From a bacterium 210917-DFI.7.65 (lineage in GTDB: Bacteria > Bacillota > Clostridia > Oscillospirales > Oscillospiraceae): 64,000 nucleotides of DNA. The stretch spans positions 319,271-383,270 of the forward strand of contig JAJCJJ010000002.1 of NCBI GenBank assembly GCA_020555865.1, written 5' to 3'. The translations under genes were made by a program, and so were the position numbers. The notes beneath the pieces were generated by a model. It made no database searches, had not been told where the DNA came from, and saw only the letters and a list, made by a program, of their open reading frames with translations. Below, in pieces: positions 62,525 through 64,000 of this stretch. Every line of letters starts with the position of its first letter. Within the stretch, counting starts at the first letter, position 1.

Positions 62525-63787
62525 TCACTCAAGGCGACGCTCTTCCAGAGAAGCTTCTCTGATCATCAGCGTCAGGATAACAGCCACAACCGTACCACCG
62601 ATGAAGAACGCGAGGGTACCCATGTGGTTACCTCTGAAGATACCGTTCACGGCCAGCAGGCAGATCAGGCCCCAGCCATTGGCACCCAACTGCATCAAGC
62701 TCTCGGTCGTACCTTCAGAAACAGGATATGCGGTTTCGTAACCCATGACCATCAGGACAGGAGTTACACCAGTCAGGAATACGCCCATGCAGCATGCCAT
62801 GACAATCATCAAACCAACAGAGTGACCCATGATGATCAGAGCCAGACCAACCAGCGTACCGGCCTGGCAGACCAGAACAATGGGCTTTCTCTTCTTGCTC
62901 TTGGACTTATCGGAGATGATGGGCAGAACCAAAGTGGTGATCGTACCGGTGATGGTCAGGATGGTACCCAACGTGCCCACGAACAAGCTGTCCAGGCCAC
63001 CGTTGTTAAAGAACTGCAGGACAGGCTCCAGCAGAGTGGTCAGAGTGAAGTAAACACCCTGCATCAGCCAGAAGACCAGAACCGCGCAGATGAACTGCTT
63101 GTTCTTGATCAGCATTTTAGCACCCTCAGCAAAGCTGACGCGCTCGATGAGTTCTTCGTTGGCAGGAGGCGTAGGAGGCGCTTCTCTGGAAACGATCACG
63201 AACCACAGGATCATGGGGATGGACAGGAAGCCAAATACCTTCAGTGCGCCAGGGATATCCATACCAAAAGTGCTCATGAGCCAAGGTACACCGAACTGTG
63301 CCATCACAACGCCCAAGTAAGTAGAAATCATACCCCAGCCGTTGGCCACGCCGCGCTCAGACGGCGGGAACCATTTTGCACTGATAATGCCGAATGCGTT
63401 GATAATAAACGGCTGCGTTACTGCAATACCTATGGTGGTAATCACCAGCGCAGTATAAGATGTACCACCGATGAAACCACGCAGCAACGTGAAAATCATC
63501 AATACAATACCAGCAATTGACACGGTTTTATACCAGCCAATTTTCTCAAACACCCAGCTCGCGGGAATCGACAGGGTAATCATGGCAACCATGATAATCA
63601 TGGTCAGCGCACTGATGGCCGCTTCACCGGTAGCTGCATCCTGGAAACCATAGAACTTCCAAGCATCCGTCACAATAGCACTGAAGAACGCCCAGCCGTA
63701 CTGCATAACGGCGTTCACGCAGACAAAAGACAGAAGAACCGCCCACCGTCTTTTGTACAGCTTAAATTGTTTCTGTGTTCCTTCCAT
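62525..63787 (-). CDS. MFS transporter
   Basis: A 420-residue, 12-helix major facilitator protein of the oxalate/formate-antiporter-like group. It starts MEGTQKQFKLYKRRWAVLLS, with the inter-helix loop SAKWFPPSERGVANGW and a charged central loop at about residues 195-215 (KSKSKKRKP is in the later loop). It lies in the BMC locus, 58 bases after a shell gene, so it probably imports the GRE substrate or exports a product. The ATG at 63787 is preferred to the frame open to 63814. Confidence 0.88.
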   Translation of the reverse strand: MEGTQKQFKLYKRRWAVLLSFVCVNAVMQYGWAFFSAIVTDAWKFYGFQDAATGEAAISALTMIIMVAMITLSIPASWVFEKIGWYKTVSIAGIVLMIFTLLRGFIGGTSYTALVITTIGIAVTQPFIINAFGIISAKWFPPSERGVANGWGMISTYLGVVMAQFGVPWLMSTFGMDIPGALKVFGFLSIPMILWFVIVSREAPPTPPANEELIERVSFAEGAKMLIKNKQFICAVLVFWLMQGVYFTLTTLLEPVLQFFNNGGLDSLFVGTLGTILTITGTITTLVLPIISDKSKSKKRKPIVLVCQAGTLVGLALIIMGHSVGLMIVMACCMGVFLTGVTPVLMVMGYETAYPVSEGTTESLMQLGANGWGLICLLAVNGIFRGNHMGTLAFFIGGTVVAVILTLMIREASLEERRLE

Positions 63788-63845
63788 ATGGAAAAATCCT
63801 ACCTCTCTGTTCAAAATTCAACCTTTTGCAAGGCCAAGATACCCC

Positions 63846-64000
63846 TTATTTGACGCCTTCTTTGTCAACGCTGGGCAAAATATTCTCGACCTCAACATGG
63901 GGTCTGGGGATGACATGGACGCCAATCAGTTCGCCAATGCGCTGAGCTGCTGCTGCGCCGGCATCCGTTGCCGCCTTCACTGCGCCCACGTCGCCGCGTA
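63846..64000 (-). CDS. BMC-H shell protein (partial, 5' end beyond window)
   Basis: The C-terminal 50 codons of a BMC-H protein ([19 protein letters not shown] then VDKEGVK). The start lies beyond the right edge. The DNA 63874-64000 repeats 57285-57411 exactly, so the two shell genes are very recent copies or were homogenised; only the last few codons differ. Confidence 0.93.
   Translation of the reverse strand, partial: RGDVGAVKAATDAGAAAAQRIGELIGVHVIPRPHVEVENILPSVDKEGVK

Overview
The window is about 64 kb of a GC-rich (roughly 57%) anaerobic Firmicute. A complete rnfCDGEAB operon, a prokaryotic V-type ATPase operon, an hrcA-grpE-dnaK-dnaJ operon under a CIRCE element, and several rubredoxin/flavodiiron-type oxygen-defence proteins all point to a strictly anaerobic clostridium. 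I infer the Oscillospiraceae (relatives of Flavonifractor, Intestinimonas, Lawsonibacter), but no rRNA is present to prove it.

Layout. 1-6.5 kb: V-ATPase operon on the minus strand, with subunit B cut by the window edge. 6.7-9.0 kb: a secreted or anchored glycosidase-like protein, RpiB and a PHP phosphatase. 9.0-13.9 kb: the chaperone operon. 14.1-16.2 kb: a flavin reductase-rubredoxin and a MATE exporter. 16.4-21.6 kb: the Rnf complex. 22.0-25.4 kb: ilvBNC on the plus strand. 25.5-26.7 kb: CcdA plus a TlpA-type thioredoxin. 26.8-31.6 kb: small membrane proteins, XRE regulators and a TraX-like protein. 31.6-34.1 kb: a divergent GntR regulator/ilvD pair with a shared operator. 34.2-37.1 kb: a Gdx-type SMR pump, a DUF975 protein, Bcp and YaaA. 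37.3-40.1 kb: three tRNA genes followed by an AT-rich islet of small unknown genes. 40.3-44.8 kb: an SDR, a four-module flavodiiron protein and an acyl-CoA:acetate CoA-transferase.

From 45 kb to the right edge, almost everything on the minus strand belongs to a bacterial microcompartment (BMC) locus built around a glycyl radical enzyme (GRE) and its activase. The shell genes are four BMC-H (one with a long acidic tail and extra domain, one cut by the edge), an EutS-type BMC-H, an EutL-type BMC-T and a PduT-type BMC-T with the Fe-S cysteine. The cargo and accessory genes are two different CoA-acylating aldehyde dehydrogenases, PduL, a PduS-type flavoprotein, EutP, EutQ-like and EutT-like proteins, a frameshifted EutJ and an MFS transporter. 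No vertex (BMC-P) protein and no alcohol dehydrogenase are visible.

Expected flow: the GRE makes an aldehyde, the dehydrogenases make acyl-CoA, and PduL makes acyl-phosphate. EutP may then recover ATP, while PduS/PduT pass electrons outward, where Rnf can use them. The GRE does not match choline or isethionate lyases at diagnostic positions. It keeps most diol-dehydratase residues but has Phe where glycerol dehydratase has Tyr, and it carries an insertion of about 100 residues between the catalytic Cys and Gly. Its substrate is therefore open. Two leaders, one before the GRE and one before the CoA-transferase 16 kb away, share a promoter, two A-x-x-G hexaloop hairpins and an overlapping terminator. 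This is the architecture of ANTAR-protein antitermination and ties the CoA-transferase to the BMC regulon.
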